From: Serilophus lunatus
Lineage: Eukaryota; Chordata; Aves; Passeriformes; Eurylaimidae
Direction of reading: 5' to 3'
Assembly: GCA_013399895.1 (NCBI GenBank)
Contig: VXBA01005446.1
Location: 74,519-138,518 of the forward strand
DNA: 64,000 bases
Shown here: positions 22,170 to 34,228 of the stretch, piece by piece
How positions within the stretch are numbered: position 1 is the stretch's first letter
Layout: each line of letters opens with the position of its first letter
Notes under the pieces: model-generated
What the model saw: the letters and a program-made list of their open reading frames with translations, nothing else
What the model was told of the DNA's origin: nothing
Databases searched by the model: none
Translations under genes and position numbers: made by a program

Positions 22170-25164
22170 CAGGACTGGTTTCAGTGGATCCACACTCATC
22201 CTTTTAAACACTCCCTGGGCGGGGGGTAGATTTTTTCTTTTTTCTTTTCCTAATGAGTGTGACCGAGATTACACGGATCTCATTAGAGTCCTAGGTTCAA
22301 GGATTTCAGGATATTTCCCACTTTGCAAAGTGAAGTAGGGGTTTGTTGTTATTTGAGAGGAAGGGGCTCCTTATTTATTTAAGAAATGTTAAGAAATCTA
22401 GAATAAGATGCTTGTTCCCAGGGAAAGCATTATCAAAATACTTGTGCCTTCTGCAGAAGCAGGAGCAGACCTTACATTGTTTCTGCTGGGGTCTGTCAAG
22501 ACCAAGTATACTGGTTATATTTATAATCTACTATTTATAATTTATCTCTCCGTGCATAATGACTTTTCCAAAGTACATTAAATGACCACATAGTTCATGT
22601 CCAAGAATTTCTCTTTACAAGTCAGCTTACCTTAATGATCAATGTGCCTTTTATACTTTTACACAGTAGCCTTTAATAGTTACAAGGCAGTCCTTTGGTC
22701 TATGAGAAATGATTTTTTTTTTTTTTGTCATAGCACAAACAGAGGATTAGGAGTTCAGGTAAGGAATAAGCAGCAGCAACAACTTAATTCCTAGGCAACA
22801 AAGATCCTGCTTTCACTCAAGATTTCTTTCTAGTAAAATGCAGGACATAGCACCATCTTTGTCTTACTGGAGAGCCAGACCTTAGTTAGCCTGCATTTCT
22901 TTCTGTTTTAAATCTGTCCAGGATTTCCTGCCCTTCATCTCTTTAAGAGCTAAAATTTTCATGTAATGCTATGCAGTGCTAAGTAAAAAAAAAAAACACA
23001 ACCCACAAGAGATTTGCCAAATTAAACATGATACATTTTTTTTTAAATGATTTAACAGGCAGAGGTCGAAGGCAGCTCTGTAGATCTAACTTTTAGCATT
23101 CTGTATTTCCAGCGAGACTAGTACAAAGGTTATTGGATTTTAAGGTATCACTTTCATTAGAAATGACAGCTGTTCCCCTCCCGCTCACCCCCCCCTCTCC
23201 ACAATCACCATCATATTCCAAATTCAGATAGAAATTGTAAAAACCAGCCAGGTTTAGGTCAAAGACCCTTTTCCTTTTCTGGTGACAGGGCACTGGCAGA
23301 CCATTGTGGTGGCCCAACCCTCACTCCTCATCTCTATGGAGTGGTGGATGGCTGGGGTCACACACCTGACTTTTCTTGGGTGTATCAGCAGAGAGAATAA
23401 TGTGTACATACAGTGGGAAAAGCTACTCAGAACATTTTTATCTTTGCAAATGGACCTAGCAACAAATTGATCCTGAGCTTGACTCCACTGGCTTTAGCTT
23501 GCCACAGAACTGGTCTAGACATCATCAGTGACAGGTGAAATGGAGCTGGGGGGCGTGGGGGTGTGTGTGTCCCTGGGGCTCCCACTCCCCTTTGGTGTGG
23601 GACACCATGGAGAGAGCCATGGTCAGCCTAAGCCTGGCTCCTTTATTCTCAGATGTCTTTGCTTATCCCTTTGCCTTTCTAGGCTATTGGTGCCCTTTGA
23701 CAACAGTGAAGGTGGAAATGACTTACTCAGATCATACTCTCCGCAAAAATTAAACAAATAGAAATGAGGGACATACAAGTTGATGCAGTAATAATCTTTC
23801 AGGTGCCTGTATGAATGCAAGCCACTAGGTCAAATCCATTCAAGCTCCAGGATGGGAGGTGAGACAACCAAGAGATACATAGCAATGTCCTGCTTAATGA
23901 ATGCCATCTCCAAATTTTTCTTCCTTCCTTGATACAAACTTTAAGAACAAAGCCATCTACTCTCCTAATGCAAATAAACAAGGGAAAAAGGTGTTTAAAG
24001 ATGCTGAAGAATGGCTGGGAGGACTCTGGGCTGCAGAGAGTTTCTTCTCTTTCATTATCAGCCCCACAGATTAGTGGGTTTCCTTCTGTTGCTTCTAGTA
24101 TCTGGGAGAGATCGACCTACTGATGAGTTTCTTCCCCACTGGGACAAAGTCTCACACACACATGCAAGCACAAACATTCACAAACAAGAGGCTCAAAGCT
24201 TCCCAAGGGGAAGGTTGCGCTGAGAGGTCAGCTGTTTAATGCAGACCCACGAGGAGACAACTGTGTGGGCCTCTGCTGTGTCCAAACCAAAGGAAGACTG
24301 GAAATACCTTACTGGCTTCAGAAGCAAGAGGCCTTCAGAGATACTTCCAGCCTTTGGTTATCAACTGTTTAACATGGACTGTTGTGCTCTGTTAGAGATC
24401 CTTATCATAATCCATTGTTATAATCCTTGTTATAATCCATGAGTTATTGTTATGTAATAAGTAAATAAGACCTAAATAAATACTAGATGTTCTAAATGCC
24501 TCTGAGAAATGTGCAGCGTTTTACAGGATGAAACTGCAAGGAGCATTCAATGTTTTTAAGCAATCATTCAGATTTTTAAAGACTGGAAAAAAATGTGTTT
24601 CCAGACCAATTTTGATCCTATGAAAACATGTTTCTTTCACTAAAAATAAATAAAAGATATAGTGTTTTTCACATATTATCTGATATCAGGGTTATTTGCA
24701 CTGTAGTCCTCAACTTTTTGGCAAATACATATTCATCTGAAAAGCCAGAACATTTCAGTCTACTGTACTATCTTAAAGGTTTGCCGGTTTCTTTAAGTTT
24801 CCAGTAACATGCTAGATTTTAATAAGTATTAATATGTTTTCTAAGTATTCTGAGTGTATCTATTATCTTCATTCTAGAAACGCTGGAATAGAATAAAAGC
24901 TATGGTATAAATCAGAAAAGATAGTCATGGAAAGGAGTAATTCCTTTTAAAATTTTTAATTTCAGAAGGAGTGAGGTCACCGTACTTAACCAGGCGAATC
25001 ATTTATGACAGAGAAATCTAAGAACAAATAATCAAAATATGTGCATTTTGGATTGAATAATTTTCAACGGCCAGATCCTCTGGACTGCAACAAATACTCT
25101 GCACGTGTCGATGAGGTTGTGAAGTATGACAGTACTGCTCCCATGCCAGTAACCTTACTAAGGA

Positions 25165-25262
25165 AAGAAAATAAAACCAAACCAAACTCATAAAACAAAA
25201 CAAAAAAACCAACCAAACAAAAAAAACCCCACAGAAAACCTTTAAAAAAAACAGAAAAAAAA
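25165..25262. repeat. A-rich simple repeat (AAAC/AACC)
   Basis: Runs of A with AACCA and AAAC units over about 100 bases. The low complexity produces a Phe/Leu-rich - strand open frame that is not a gene. Confidence 0.85.
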
Positions 25263-25599
25263 TTTCACAATTTTTCCTTGCACGTATCAATAACACCTTT
25301 CAATATTGAACTGCAAACCACATTTAAACCCCTGTGAAAATAGTCAATATACAGACACATGAAGACACAGAGCTCTTTAATTAACCGAAGACACAGGCTG
25401 GTGCTCTCCTCAGCTGCAAGGACGTGTGCTTTATAGGGTTGAGGTCTGGCACATGCGACAGCCTGAGCTAGTATGACGGAGCAGGACACTTAGAAAATTA
25501 AAGATGTACGTAGGGGAGAGGGAGGAGAAAGAAAACAAAAGAATAAGAAAAACGTTTTTCCAATATAGCGCTGGTTTAACTTATTGCTCGGCTTACTAA

Positions 25600-26470
25600 C
25601 CACGGGGGCGCCCTTAAATGCTAGAGAAGGAATCAAACCTGGGGAGGACGAAAGACATTTGGCGTCACGGTGGGGACCAGGTTGCGCTGCCTGGCGCCCT
25701 GCCCTCCCCGCCTCGGCGGTGTCCGGGCGGACCGTGAGGCTGAGCCTCCTCCCCGAGGCGGGAGCCGAGCTCCCCTGGCGGGCTCCCCGGCGGGCTCCGG
25801 CGTCCCGGGCCGGCCCTGCCGCGGCTGCGGGGCGCTGCCCGGGGGTCCCCAAACGCCGCCACGCCCTCAGCAGCGCGCGGGGATTTCCCGCCCCGCGCCC
25901 CACGGGCGCACAGCGCCTCGGGTGTGTGGGCTGCCGATGATGGCGGGAGTTTATCGGTCCCGGATTGCGGGCGGGCCGAGGAGCCTCCCCCGGCACGGAG
26001 CGGCTGCTCCTCTCCAGCCCGCCCGCTGCAAAGCTTTGGGGGATCCCACATAGTTGTAATCCCTTGACTGTGTTGAAAGGCGTGCATACACACTCACATG
26101 CACACACACGCAAGCACGCTCACACACAGAGCTCCTACAAGCACGGGTTGAGTGCCCCCCGGCCCGCCAGACCCGGCTGCTGAGCCAGCTCCGGCCCAGC
26201 GCCTCGCACGACGGGCAGCGGCTGGAGGGACACCACACGCCGGGGGATTTCCTTTTCCCCGTCCTCCTCCTCTTCCCGCGGCTGGCCGAGCCCCGGAGCG
26301 AGCTAGGGTGGAGGCACCCGGCGGGCGCCGGGGTGCAGAGCCACCGCCTCTGCTCTCCACCGCGGCGTTGCTCCAGCGAGGCTTCAGCAGCCGTCACTCC
26401 TCCGTGGGGTCACTTGCTCTTCCAGCCGCTGCTGAGACGCCGGAGCTGCAGTTCCCTGGCGGGTGGGTAT
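25600..26470. other. Orphan CpG island 11 kb downstream of FOXA1
   Basis: A sharply bounded, very CpG-dense block of about 870 bases, interrupted near 26050-26140 by a CA-rich stretch. It lies between FOXA1 and MIPOL1, where no gene start is expected, since both genes end toward this interval. It may be the promoter of an unannotated non-coding RNA or a CpG-type enhancer of FOXA1. Open frames in it (for example 25490-26113, - strand) are Arg/Pro/Ala/Gly-rich and domain-free. Confidence 0.65.
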
Positions 26471-26506
26471 CTACTAAAACTGCCTACCCGCCTGGAAGGT
26501 TATCTA

Positions 26507-26567
26507 TTTTTTTTTTTTTTTAAATGTTCGGTCTGTGCTTTTTTTTTTTTTTTTTTTTTTTAAAAAA
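26507..26567. repeat. Two poly-T tracts
   Basis: T runs of about 14 and 22 bases flank a short unique segment at the right edge of the CpG island. Confidence 0.9.
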
Positions 26568-26574
26568 TGGAAGA

Positions 26575-26740
26575 CCTTCCCCAGTCTCCCTTATCTGAGT
26601 CGGGCTTAAATATATGCCAATGGCTCCTGTAATAACCATGAAATCAAGCCACCTCCATGCCGACGGATTTGCAGTGTGTGTGAAAATGCCAATCCCGTCG
26701 AAGGTGGATGTGAAATCTGATCTTGCTTAAGGTTCAACCG
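26575..26740. promoter_or_regulatory. Candidate regulatory element with GATA and CCAAT motifs
   Basis: Contains CTTATCT at 26590-26596 (AGATAAG on the - strand, an ideal GATA-factor site) and a CCAAT pentamer about 20 bases later, in moderately GC-balanced unique sequence beside the orphan CpG island. GATA factors cooperate with FOXA in endoderm (known). Function here is inferred. Confidence 0.25.
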
Positions 26741-28194
26741 AAAGAAATGATTCATGCTTGACCGTGTCTCCTTGATATTTCATATTTTGATTTTTCCTTC
26801 TTCCTCCCTCTTGTCTCCCGGTGCACACTCTTTCCAAGGGGTCCTTCAAACACTCGAGGATTGCAATAACAATGCTATATGCAGTATTTCCTTGAAGGGT
26901 TTTATTACTAGGCTATCTAGAGCAAAAACAAAAGGCATTTCGCAAAACACTTCTTTAAAAGGAAAGCAGCCGACAGCCGTTAAAAGAAGGGAGGTTACAT
27001 GGTAAGCCACTGGTGCATTTAATAGTATCCTCTCTTTCCTTTTGAGCTTCACAATATTTGGTCTTTATTTCAATTAATTGTGAATACCTCATCCCTGCCT
27101 TCTGTTTTAGGGAGTTTGCTCCCCAGATGACAAATGCTTGTTTTGCCAGCAGGAGTGGCACCGCACATTGACCTCTGTCAGGCGTCTTCCACATCTGCAA
27201 TCAGGTGAAGGGAAGCAGTGCGTAGCAAAAATGGTCATGGGCATGAGGAAGTCGGGCTCGCACAAAACCCGGGAGAACCGGGGAGACAGCCTGTGACTGT
27301 AGAACATAGGAGAAGCAGGGATGGGAATAACGAGCTATGGGAGCTTGGAAGAAAGATTGAGGACACGGAAGGAAAGGATGTAAAGCAGAGAGTAAGCAGC
27401 AAATGTGGACCACGTACCCACAAGTCAGGAGAAACTGAGGGATGATGGGAAGGGGAGATGACTGCAGGGAGCAGATGGCTGATAGAGTTAGGGGCCAGGA
27501 TGAAGGTGGACCACACCTGGAGCAGCTGTCTGCCTTTTCTAGGATATAAAAAGTCATAAGAAAGCAATCTACTGGCTGTTCTCTTCCAATGCAGACAACA
27601 GGAGACATACAGTGGAAGTCTGCCTCTGAAGAGCAAACAAGGAAGCTTGCTTTTTTATGTGTGTTTAAGGTTGAATTTTGACCCTAAGCTGACGTCATGC
27701 AAATCAAGGTTTGGCTGTTTCCCTCTAACAGGCAACAGAAGTCCAAGGAATCAGGTTAAAATGAAGAGTTACTTATGCTTCAATATACTCTGGTTGGGGG
27801 TGCACAAAGAGGCAAATGTAGGGGTTTCAGAAGCCATTGTCACCTTTGCAGGGGTCAGAAATAGCCACGGCTGTTTATTTGCCATACACACCAGGCCCTT
27901 CATAAACCTGTGGAAGGACAGTTCCTGCTACTGCAGTCTAAGGATTTGCAAGATGGGATTACTAGGTATTTCTTGGTATTATAATGTCACAGTGTCTCCA
28001 GGTTGGTTTCAAGCATGTAAGAGCATGTGGAGTGCACTACTGTGAGTTACAAAGCTATAGGCAATAGAGACTCAGGTTAGATAAGGGGCTGACTGGGTGG
28101 AGCTGGTGAACAATGCACGAAAGTGCTTTTCTTTCACTGATCTTGGTTCAAATTAAGGTTAAATTCCAAGGGGAGTGTATTTTTTTCTCACTCT

Positions 28195-28230
28195 CAGCCT
28201 CTCTCTCTCTTTCTCTCTCTCTCTTTTTCA
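28195..28230. repeat. (CT)n-rich microsatellite
   Basis: Interrupted CT dinucleotide run with occasional extra T. Confidence 0.9.
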
Positions 28231-28687
28231 CTGGGAAGAGGTTTTAAAGGGCAACATTTTCAGTTAAAAAAAAAAATCACAAAGAAAGATACATGTTAAT
28301 ACAAATGTAGCATTCCACAGAGGGGAGACAAGAGCTGAGGGTGTCGCACCCACAGCCTTTATTCAGCCAAAGAGTTCAGCAGTTTCAGCACCTGGCAGGA
28401 CTGATCCTGCTGTCAAGAAATGGTTGTAGCCTATACAGAAAAAATGCTGATATACAGGAGTGGGAAAAGGGATTAAGGAAAGAATACACAGAATTCAAGT
28501 AATTTTTACTAAAATGACAAACTTCCTACTTTCTGTGGTTTAAAAAAAAGATATATTAAAAGCTAGTCTGTGCAAGTGCATCACAGAAGGAAATTGATTA
28601 TGAATTTTGCTATTAAATCTTCAACGTTTGGTGCTGGAACTACAGGAAAATGCAACAAAGCTACCTACTCTTAGATCTGCTTTTGCT

Positions 28688-28740
28688 GGGGGGGGGAGGG
28701 GGGGAGAAGGAGAGGGGCAGGGGAGAGGGAAGTAGAAAGG
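28688..28740 (+). repeat. G-rich tract with G-quadruplex potential
   Basis: Successive G runs (9, 8, 4, 4 and shorter) separated by one to nine bases over about 40 bases of the + strand meet the usual pattern for intramolecular G-quadruplex formation. Confidence 0.6.
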
Positions 28741-30694
28741 GAAAAAGAGTGGTATCAGCTTCTTTAGAAAGCAAACTTCATAGAATTTGTTTTGCAATCT
28801 ATCCATCCTTACTCTTGTACTTTATAGCAAATGTTCTAGGGCACTGTAAGAAAGTGAAAAAGATTCTGTATCCTTCCAAAATTTGAAAGCAGAAATATGG
28901 TCCCTTCTGTGATAAGAGCTCACCAAGTTGTACGAGCAAAGGTGGCACACATTTAGCATTGGCATTTCTTTGGTGCGAAAAGAGCTCTTGAAAATCAAAG
29001 GTGAAATCTGTGGACATGATCCTATGAGATAGTACAAGTTTGCTATAGGGGAGTTCTTGCCTTTCAAAGGAGTCCACAGGACTTCTGCCCACAAACTGAC
29101 TGTTTTCTCACTAGAGGGATGCAGTCAGCCCTGCCATATGCATGGCCATTTGTAATCCTTGAGATTGCTTTTGTCCTTTAAGATATATGAGACATCAAAA
29201 TATATGTCAGCACAAACTACCATTTCCTTCTCAGTAATGAGACCTATGTGCCACATAGACAGTACACACTATAGAAACACAAAATACAGCCTTTTTCTGA
29301 GCTTTGACTCTTTTTCTCCACCAAAATATATTTTGGTCTATGAGTGCAATGTAAGTTTTTAATATTGATTGTCAGTAGTGCCTCAATATCATAAGAAGGT
29401 TGCAGCATGGACTGAAGAATGACTGCTTCATGTGCCTTACGGCTGTACAGTCCAAGGTAGCTGTGCTAGGTGTATTTCAAATAAAGTGCTAACATTCCTA
29501 GGAACACTTCAATCAAAAACTAATGCTACTCCATGCCAGTCCACTTAAACAATGATTCTTTTAAGTGTTGCAGGGTCCAAAGTATTTCTTAGTCAAACAG
29601 TAGTCACTTAGAGTTTGTCAGTGCTGTAGTTGGTGATAAAATGCAGATGTTGATGAACTAAGCTACCAGCCAGATACTCCTCTAGCCATGAGGGGCAGAG
29701 ACTGCTGTCAGGTAGACAAAACTCAAGTGAATTCAAGATTCAGCCTCATAAATGAGAAGTGCCTGCCAGGGAGGGAGGATACTCAGTGCTGGCATTCAGC
29801 TCTGCACTCCTTTTCTTGTGATATCCTTCCTTACATCTTTGAGCCCTGCTTTAGACCTCCTCCCTCTTAACCAGTAACAGTGCAGTCTTTCTCACCCCCT
29901 TTTCATGATCAGAACACTATCACTCTTCCTACTCAATGGCTGTCATCCCTTCCTGCCAGCCCTACCTGCCTCTTAGCATTGTTCCCTCCCCATCATACTC
30001 ATGCCAAGAACAGCCTCCCTCTCTGGCAGCAGAGCAATACTCCTGCCCATCAGATCTGCCCCCAAATCTTTCCATTCACATTCTGCTAACCTCTACCCAG
30101 CTACTATTCTTACCATTCTTTGACTTAGCTCAAATTACAGTGTAATTAAAATCACCATGGAACACAACGAAACCAACAAGATTAACTACACAATCACTTT
30201 TTTTTTTTTTTTTTAAATTTTTTAACCTTATGAAACATCTACCTGTCTTCAGCAATTTTGACTTCCAGATTGTTACGGCAGGGATATATTTCTTCCTATA
30301 TAAGATATGGTCCAGCAACAAAAATATTCAGTGTTAATGAAGAAGAGTTCACCAGATTACTCTTTTATTACCATTTTGTACCTCAACTGGTTTCCTGCCT
30401 GGTCTCTTCCACATCCAGAAATTCTCAGGGAGGAATGGACCACAAGTACACATACTCTGAAGGGCTGTCTAAGACTGACACCAAGCACGAGGACCTGGGA
30501 TTATGCTGTGCCTTAGAGAATGAGCATGTTTCTTTGAATCAGGAATGTACACAGTAAGGGTGTGGAGGCATCAGCTCTATACAGACCATATCTGAGAGTA
30601 GGAAAAGGGTGTTGTGTCCAATTCAAGTATCTGGATAATCAAGAATTAGAAACACCTTGAAGTCTGAGCAATACTGATAAGAGATACCAAAAAA

Positions 30695-31010
30695 CTCACA
30701 TTGTTCAGTTTATCTGAAAGAAGATTAATGGTAATCTGTTCACAGTCTCCAGTTGCCAAAGCAGGGAAGGATTTGGGGTAGTAAATAGCTCTTTAATTTT
30801 TCAGGAAAAGGAAGTGTAATGAGACTTATTGGTCTGAAGCTGAAAGAAAACAAACTAGAAAACAAGTTCAATAAATTCTTTATGGAGTCCTTCATAAGGG
30901 ATATGCAATTCCCCAGACATCTGTAGTTCCACCTGAAGAAATGGGACTTGCTTTAGGTGTAACAGACCAAGGGGTGCTGGAATTGGTTGTGGTTGATATA
31001 CAGCTTTCCT
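30695..31010 (+). repeat. Degenerate old CR1/L3-type LINE fragment
   Basis: Pieces resemble the 3' region of ancient amniote CR1/L3 elements in the same order: TTTATCTGAAAGAAGATTAA, then a CACAGTCT segment, CTCTTTAA, GGTCTGAAGCTGAA and AACTAGAAAAC. Divergence is high, so the boundaries are approximate. Recognised by eye only. Confidence 0.45.
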
Positions 31011-33119
31011 AGGGTGAGTGCACCAGGAAAGAAACAGTAAGTCAAGAAGGAGGAGCCTGTCATGTGTTTTTTTTATGTTTTGAATGGTTCTACAGGGTTT
31101 TTCCACATTTATGATGAACAATAGTTTTTCAAAGCTTTTTCTTTGGGTTGAAATACGTTATATGCATAGAATATGATTATAATACAAATTGCCATAAATT
31201 GACATGGCAGTTAGCTAGATACCTGTGTTGTATATCAATCACTTAGGTAAAAGAGTAACTGAATAGGAACTAAGGATGTAATTTACAGGTTTTGCAAGTG
31301 GGGGGGTGGGGTGGAAGGAGGTAACAGGACATGCCTATCACAGGTGGTAGTATATCTCCTACACATCCTGGGTCAAGAGTGTAATATGTGGTTCAGCCTG
31401 CCAAACCTTAGCTTGCTTTACTACTAGTGGAAAGCAACAGCCACAGCATCTAGTTAGACACCTGCAGCAGGTGGTTTTGGAAGAGCTCTAAGAAAATAAA
31501 ATGTTGATAGCACTGAAAAAAAAAAAAAAAGACTTTCAATGAAATAGTAGGTAGCAAGTCACTCAATAGCCGTGTTCGGCTCTACAGGAAATGAGGCTGC
31601 GTGAGAGTAAAGTTCTGGACAAAACACCTCATAACATGCAAAGTTAGTCATTTGCAGAGCAGGTTTCAATAAATGGAAAATTACAAGGATAATGTCATTA
31701 CTGGAAATCAGAGTGAATAGTTACAACAGGAAGTTGTGGATTTGTTATGTAGGATTATTGAGAAAAGTCCCATCACATTTCACAGAAAAACCCACTGATG
31801 AAAGTGTATTTTCTTTAGGCACAGGCTTTTCAGATTTATAACAGTCTGACCCTAGCGGTTGTTAGAGGTTTAGGGAAATAAAGTTCAATAATAAAGCAGA
31901 CAGGTAAAATGGGGAGGAAACAGGGCATTTAGCTGCTTGAAAAGAAATTGAGCTGCGTTTCTCCATTGTGTGATCAAAGAAGACCAAAACTGCAAAGCTG
32001 TCTGGACTTCATTTCAGCACGTGCTCTGGTGGTTGTTGCTGTTTTAAAATGTTTGATGCTGTAGCTCTGCAGATATGGGTAGTCTATCCCACTCTCCACA
32101 GATATTGCTGCACACTGGCAGCACAACCCTTAGTCAAGCGTTTGCTTAAAACAGTGCAGGGTGAATTTGCACATCTTTATCCTTCCTTCTCCTGCACTTC
32201 AGGCTCTCATGAGATGAGAAAATTTCCGTCCGAAAGTACTATAAATGAGTGGAGTTAGCCTACATGCAATGACTTTGCAATAGAATGGCAGAATCACAGT
32301 CCAGCAGATGTCTAGGCCTAAATGGTCATATGGTCTAAAGACAAGTGGGAGAATCTCTGTCTTGGCAGTGCATGCAGGTGCACCAGGCAAGGAATCCTGC
32401 ACCCCTAGAGAAGGTGAAACATTGGTCATCTAGTCAGCAGAAGACCTGACAGCCTACATCATGCGGCTGCTGAACCTCAGTCACTACACACAACACAGCT
32501 GCCCCTACAGGATAATATCCCTTGGGGGAACAGTCTGTCTGTAAGACCACACTAAACTTTCTGAGCTCTATTCATTGTGTCAAAACCCCTGGAAATCCAC
32601 TAATTTTCATACATATCTCTGGATGCATGGAAAATGCACAGGTTCCTCTTTGTCCCCAAGGGAGCTCCTCTCCCTTCCGCAAAGCTGAATGCCACTGCAA
32701 TTTACAAGAGCAAAAAAATAAAACAAATTAGGATGGTACAATTTAATTTTGTTGACACTCTGGTATAGTCTGAGGAAGCTGTAACCAGTTCCAAAGACTT
32801 TTCCATGTCCCAGAAGCCAAACACTAGCTTATAAAGCAGTCCTACAGGGATATTATTTTTCTTAAGGACCACAAAATTCCTTCTGTACATATAACATTTG
32901 TTGCTGATATGACTTTATAGCTTATCTTAAAGCAACTACTGATCAAGTAAAGGCACGTTAACATTTAAGCCATCAAATGACAACTTTGCTATAGACATGG
33001 CCCTTACTTTTCTTCATACAGTGGCAACACACTATCTTGGACAGCTGAGAATGAATCCCTGAGAGCTGAAAATAAGGAAGGAATAGATCTTCCACATGTT
33101 CCTTGTGGTCACCAATCTG

Positions 33120-34228
33120 CTGCATCACAAATGATGCAGCCCTTCAAGCTGTTCGGCACAAAATGTCCAGCACAGCTGGATAAACACATCATGTGGTGAG
33201 TGAGCAATAGTCTCATGGTTTGAGCACAGAGGGTAATAGTGAATGGGTTGACATCAGACTGGGGACCTGTAACTACTTTGGTTCTGCAGGGATCCATCTT
33301 GGGTCCTGTGCTCTTCAACATCTTCATAAATGGCCTGAACACAGGACTGGAAGGGATACTAAGCAAGTCTGCAAGATGACATAAAACTGGAAGGAGCTGT
33401 TGTCTCCCTTGAAGGCAGGGAGACCTTGCAGAGAGACCTTGACAAATTAGACAACTGGGCAATCACAAACCATATGAAGTCCAACAAGGGAAAGTGCTAG
33501 ATTCCGCACCAGGGGTGAGACAACCTTGGATGTGCATCCACACTGCTGAAAGGCAATGCTGCAGAAAGGGACCTGGGGATCCTGGTTGACAGCAGGATGA
33601 ATGTGAGTCAGCAGAGCCCTGACAGTCAGGAGGGCCAACCATGTTCTGGGGGTCATTAGGAAAAACATCGACAGCTGTTCGAGGGAAGTGATTGTCCTGC
33701 TCTGCTCTGCACTGGTGTGGCTTCATCTTGAATATTGTGGCAGTTTTGGTCACTGCAATGTAAGGAAGATATAAACCTCTTAGAGAGTATCCAAAGGAGG
33801 GCAATAAAGATAGTGAAGGGCCTTGAAGGGAAGGTGTATGAGGAGAAGCCGAGGTCATTTGGTCTGTTAAGCCTGGAGAAGACCGAGAGAAGAGCTCATC
33901 GTAGTCCACAACTTACCCTTCATAAGAAGAGGAGGGGCAGGCACTGAATCTTCGATCAGTGATAGGACCCATGGGAATCATCTGAAGTTGTGTTAGGGGA
34001 GGATTAGGTTGGATATTGAAAAAAAGTTTTTCACCCAGGGGATGGTTGGGCACTGAAACAGCGTCCTAGGGAAGTGGTCACAGCACCAAACCTGACAGAG
34101 TTCAGAAGCATTTGGACAATACACTCAGGCACATGGTATGACTCCTGGGAATGGTCCTGTGCAGCACCAGAAGTTGGACTTGATCCTTATGGGTCCCTTC
34201 CAACTCGGCATATTCTGTGATTCTGTGA
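33120..34228 (+). repeat. CR1 LINE, 5'-truncated
   Basis: Reads as the 3' part of an avian CR1 retrotransposon in + orientation: reverse transcriptase end (GGATCCATCTTGGGTCCTGT, then CTCTTCAACATCTTCATAAA), the post-RT region, and the 3' UTR closing with GGGTCCCTTCCAACTCGG and a short tail of near-8-base repeats (ATTCTGTG). Many indels and stops break the coding frame, so it is long dead. The left edge is approximate. It belongs to a different CR1 subfamily from the copy at 35.4 kb, as the 3' ends differ. Confidence 0.85.

Larger units (their letters stand above)
14304..25599. other. FOXA1 downstream flank, non-coding, CpG- and motif-rich
   Basis: No protein-coding gene was recognised over about 11 kb. 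The region alternates between CpG-rich blocks and AT-rich stretches with homeodomain-, forkhead- and nuclear-receptor-type motifs, and it carries no recognisable transposon. That mixture is typical of conserved regulatory DNA around developmental regulator genes. Conservation itself cannot be tested here. Open frames of up to ~230 codons are in GC-rich blocks and lack domains. Confidence 0.5.
26741..33119. other. Intergenic DNA between FOXA1 and MIPOL1
   Basis: No gene was recognised. Contains low-complexity CT and G tracts and one old CR1 remnant, listed separately. Open frames are short and domain-free. Confidence 0.5.

Noticed and set aside
25490..26113. 207-codon - strand frame in the orphan CpG island
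   Set aside because: Low-complexity Arg/Pro/Ala/Gly composition with overlapping + frames; no domain.
32275..32500. Possible reverse-orientation CR1 3' end (GGCAGAATCACAG)
   Set aside because: Only a few bases resemble the CR1 tail and the following sequence does not follow a CR1 consensus.
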